A stretch of 64,000 nucleotides of DNA, from the NCBI GenBank assembly GCA_003439945.1, contig QVRM01005215.1, positions 33,150-97,149 of the forward strand, read 5' to 3'. The stretch's first letter is position 1, and the number at the start of each line of letters is the position of its first letter. Source of the stretch: Dermanyssus gallinae. Its lineage: Eukaryota > Arthropoda > Arachnida > Mesostigmata > Dermanyssidae. The notes beneath the pieces are model-generated. The model was not told where the DNA came from, searched no databases, and saw only the letters and a program-made list of their open reading frames with translations. Positions 61,431 to 64,000 of this stretch are shown piece by piece. The position numbers and the translations under genes were made by a program.

Positions 61431-62154
61431 CGAAACTTTTTTGCGTAATATTAATAATAATAGACTGACTACGAGCGATTTCTAAAACTTGATTTCTTTG
61501 GCTTACTCGTGTGTATTTTATTACAATGCATTTAATTTGAATTCTATCAGCACTAAAACTTTAAAGCTTAAAAACATGCTCATTAAAATTACACAGACAA
61601 ACCGTGCAGTGACGTCACACATGATCACAGCTGAAGGAAGCACTTTTCCACTAATTGTTTTATCGTGGTTTTACATCCCGGGCGTTCTGAAATCATACAA
61701 TCATAGTTTTACATCCCAGGTGTTTTGAAAAGTTATGTGCTCGGGTGTAAACAGCCCTGAAAAGTGCTTTAAAGAGTAAGTTCAGGCAATTGCGGGCTTA
61801 AATCAAACACAATTAGTAATATAATAACACATTTTATAGGTGGCATATAAAGAACGCAACGTAGCCAGCCTGATCGATGATCCCAAGTTGCAGAGCTGGT
61901 CATGAAAACAGTCACTGAACACACATGATCAGCACAAATTCCTTCACAAATATATACTCACAAATTTGACCTTGTCCTAGGATTGAGGACGGTACAACAG
62001 GACATCACAGGTACTAGATGTTTATTTAGAGAAAAAGAGTAACACAATTGGTAGTTGAATACGAGGTACGACAGCTGTAAAGCCGACTGGTGGGAGTATC
62101 GCTGATTTACTATAATTTGCGTTTTCTGCTTCGTTTCTGTTTACGTTTGCGCTA

Positions 62155-62315
62155 GCCGATCAGCCGTCGCCAGTTAATGAGTGAGTTGAATTCTCGCCTG
62201 CCTCCTTTGCCCTCGCCATGAAGATTAGCAGCAGCAGCATTAGAAGAAGAAAAACGGCTGCAGAATAACGAAAATCCGATGCACGAGAACACGGGCAGGC
62301 GCGGATCTCAGCCAC
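62155..62315 (-). promoter_or_regulatory. Conserved block with a 19-codon ORF, upstream of GPCR 3
   Basis: The minus strand holds MARAKEAGENSTHSLTGDG and a stop. It is the third example of the block also at 44097 and 52180. Subtracting the LINE copy, the SINE and the 0.6 kb insert puts it again about 2.3 kb from the receptor ATG. Confidence 0.4.
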
Positions 62316-62694
62316 ATACGTTAATGAAAACACGCAGCAGAAACAGTCGTACAAAAAGGGCGTTTTTCATTAACGACAAGATTTGTTGCAAGTCGCTCTA
62401 ACGACTTATAACGACTAATCTAACGAAAGTTATATATATATATATATATTTGTTTAATTTTGCCGGATACATTAAAGGAATGTGTATTTGGATGAGTCTT
62501 TCAGCGCAGTTAAAACATAAATAACACTCACAAAAGCGGGCAGACACAGGCGATAGCCTTTCTGCGAAATGCCCTAAATAGTTACAATTGTTTGAATGTA
62601 TGTAATTATGGAAATTTCAAACTCAAATAAAAAATGATTGAATTTAGATAAATTGGCCGTCCGGAGATGACGGTTCAATGAAAAAATAATATAT

Positions 62695-62780
62695 AATTAT
62701 ATATATATATATATACTTTACATATATAATTATGTATATATATGTATATATATATATATCTATATATATATATATTTGTT
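62695..62780. repeat. AT-rich microsatellite block
   Basis: Interrupted (AT)n with TATG variants; no coding signal. Confidence 0.9.
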
Positions 62781-63039
62781 TTTAATATATAGACGAATAA
62801 CTCTGTACTGTTTAACTTAATATGATATTATCGTATCACCACATCACATTGATTTAAAGCATATTTATAGTCGCGCATAATATGCCAAAAATAGCTACTA
62901 TATCACAATGAAAACAGCCTTCGTTTTGAGACATATGTATGGTGCTGTTGTGCAACTGCTTATTTTAAGTATAATTATATAGGAGTAGATCAAAATGCAC
63001 CATCTGTTTTATTTAGACATCTGTACTCCTCCGTTTTTT

Positions 63040-63191
63040 TACTTTATTTTGGCCGATTAAGTCCACTCCCGCACTCACCTAGTTTAAATTGGAAGCCATA
63101 CAAACCAATTTAAGAATGGTCGGTCCAGGTCTTGAACTCACGACTTTCCGAACGCAAAGCAATGGCTTTGCCACTAACCCACCTTGCTCAG
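63040..63191 (-). mobile_element. SINE family D, copy 5
   Basis: The unit 3 counterpart of the copies at 44555 and 52640; the reverse strand has GGGTTAGTGGCAAAGCC and GGACCGACCATTC. Confidence 0.8.
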
Positions 63192-63469
63192 TTGCAAATG
63201 TTAATTCACTATATTTTAATTGATATAATAGTGTGCTTTTGAGGCAAACTTTGCTGCTGGTCTCATCTGAGAATAAAACGGCCCTGTCATTGGTCGTCTA
63301 ACATTCTTGTTATGCAGTCTTCCCCTCTTATAACTAACTCTAAACTGCTCAGAGGGCGCTGGCTAGATAGTTGTTAGCTTACAAACAGCAGGGCAGCATG
63401 AAGTCGGCGATTGCGCAAAACATTCAATAAAAATAAGGCGTCATCCTGATTCGTTGTAGCTCGAGCCCC

Positions 63470-64000
63470 GTTATAACATCGTTAATTTTATTGCTGTCAG
63501 ATGCTTTCGGCGTGACATTGGAAGAAGGATAGCACCTGGAACAATCTCAGTGCAAAGGCTCGAGGAGGTCAAATCTGCAATCCCTGGGGAGAGCCCTGGG
63601 ATTGCACATGACTGCCCAAAGCCACCTTGTCTACTTGCCTGCCGAAACGTCAACGCTATTCGTCAAGGTAGATTATTTTGCGGGTCATTGAAGAAAGGAG
63701 CATCGGTCTTCTTGAAATTGAAAGATAGCTTAATTAAATGGAATGCGTCAGGGATATCGGTCAGAACGGCATCGACGTTAGTGATCGAGTCAACTGTCGT
63801 GAGCTTTTGGGTTTGTGAAGAACAGTTGGTGATGAGGTGAGTTGATTGAATTGTACATTTATAAGAATACATACAAGACAATTTATTCTAAACGCATGTA
63901 GTACATGGCATGGTCCGTATCAACAAAAACTACTTTTTGTTGTTTGACAAAAAGCAAAAGGTTTTTAAGAACTATCTTGTTTGGCCTATACGATCTAAAA
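63470..64000. repeat. Start of segmental duplication unit 4, cut by the window end
   Basis: It repeats the first about 530 bases of unit 3 (53047-53640) closely, including the unit-start ORF. A fourth receptor copy would be expected beyond the window. Confidence 0.8.
63550..63840 (+). CDS. Conserved unit-start ORF, copy in unit 4 (96 aa)
   Basis: The open frame MQRLEEVKSAIPG with KPPCLLACRNVNAIRQGR, ending VCEEQLVMR, is seven codons longer than the copy at 53188 because the stop is shifted. The product is unknown and it may not be a gene. Confidence 0.3.
   Translation: MQRLEEVKSAIPGESPGIAHDCPKPPCLLACRNVNAIRQGRLFCGSLKKGASVFLKLKDSLIKWNASGISVRTASTLVIESTVVSFWVCEEQLVMR

Larger units (their letters stand above)
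53047..63469. repeat. Segmental duplication unit 3
   Basis: It runs from TTATAACATCGTTAATTTTA at 53047 to the same sequence at 63471. It contains the unit-start ORF, the broken GPCR 3 and the shared upstream blocks. It is longer than unit 2 because of foldback element FB2, a LINE copy (57240-59015), a SINE-D copy (60520) and a 0.6 kb insert (60800-61430). Confidence 0.8.

Overview
The window looks like nuclear DNA of an arthropod, most likely a chelicerate or mite-like animal. This placement is inference, from intron-bearing animal genes (a CLIP-domain serine protease and class A peptide GPCRs), GT-AG introns, many (AT)n tracts and dense arthropod-type transposons. Nothing bacterial is present. 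All host genes I can support lie on the minus strand.

1-3.5 kb is a decayed APE-type LINE (minus strand). 3.6-20.5 kb is a nest of mobile elements. A Ty3-like LTR element (LTRs about 5.5-6.1 and 18.3-18.8 kb, gag at 6.4 kb, integrase end at 17.5 kb) was interrupted by a second Ty3-like fragment (8.9-9.6 kb), a BEL/Pao element without its RT (9.7-13.4 kb), an IS630/Tc1-mariner-type DNA transposon with a large inverted repeat (14.8-17.5 kb) and several tRNA-derived SINEs, three of which keep exact target-site duplications.

22.0-31.0 kb is a seven-exon CLIP-domain, trypsin-like serine protease gene (minus). Its exons join in frame and carry a signal peptide, a six-cysteine CLIP domain, a proline-rich linker and an intact His/Asp/Ser triad with Asp at the specificity position. 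Its upstream flank (31-33 kb) is rich in CAA/CAG-type triplet repeats. A 29-bp hairpin lies in intron 1.

34.6-35.8 kb is a foldback element related by its ends to the 15-17 kb transposon.

36.5-64 kb is a tandem segmental duplication of four units (the last is cut by the window end), 7 to 10.4 kb each. Each complete unit holds one two-exon FMRFamide-receptor-like class A GPCR gene (minus). Copies 1 and 2 are open; copy 3 has two frameshifts and looks like a pseudogene. Comparing units pinpoints later insertions: a mariner in the intron of GPCR 1, a 5'-truncated copy of a LINE with a restriction-like endonuclease exactly at the unit 1/2 junction, a longer copy of that LINE and a second foldback element in unit 3, and a 0.6 kb insert with an orphan ORF. 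A 19-codon ORF lies about 2.3 kb upstream of each GPCR start once insertions are subtracted, and may belong to the shared 5' leader.
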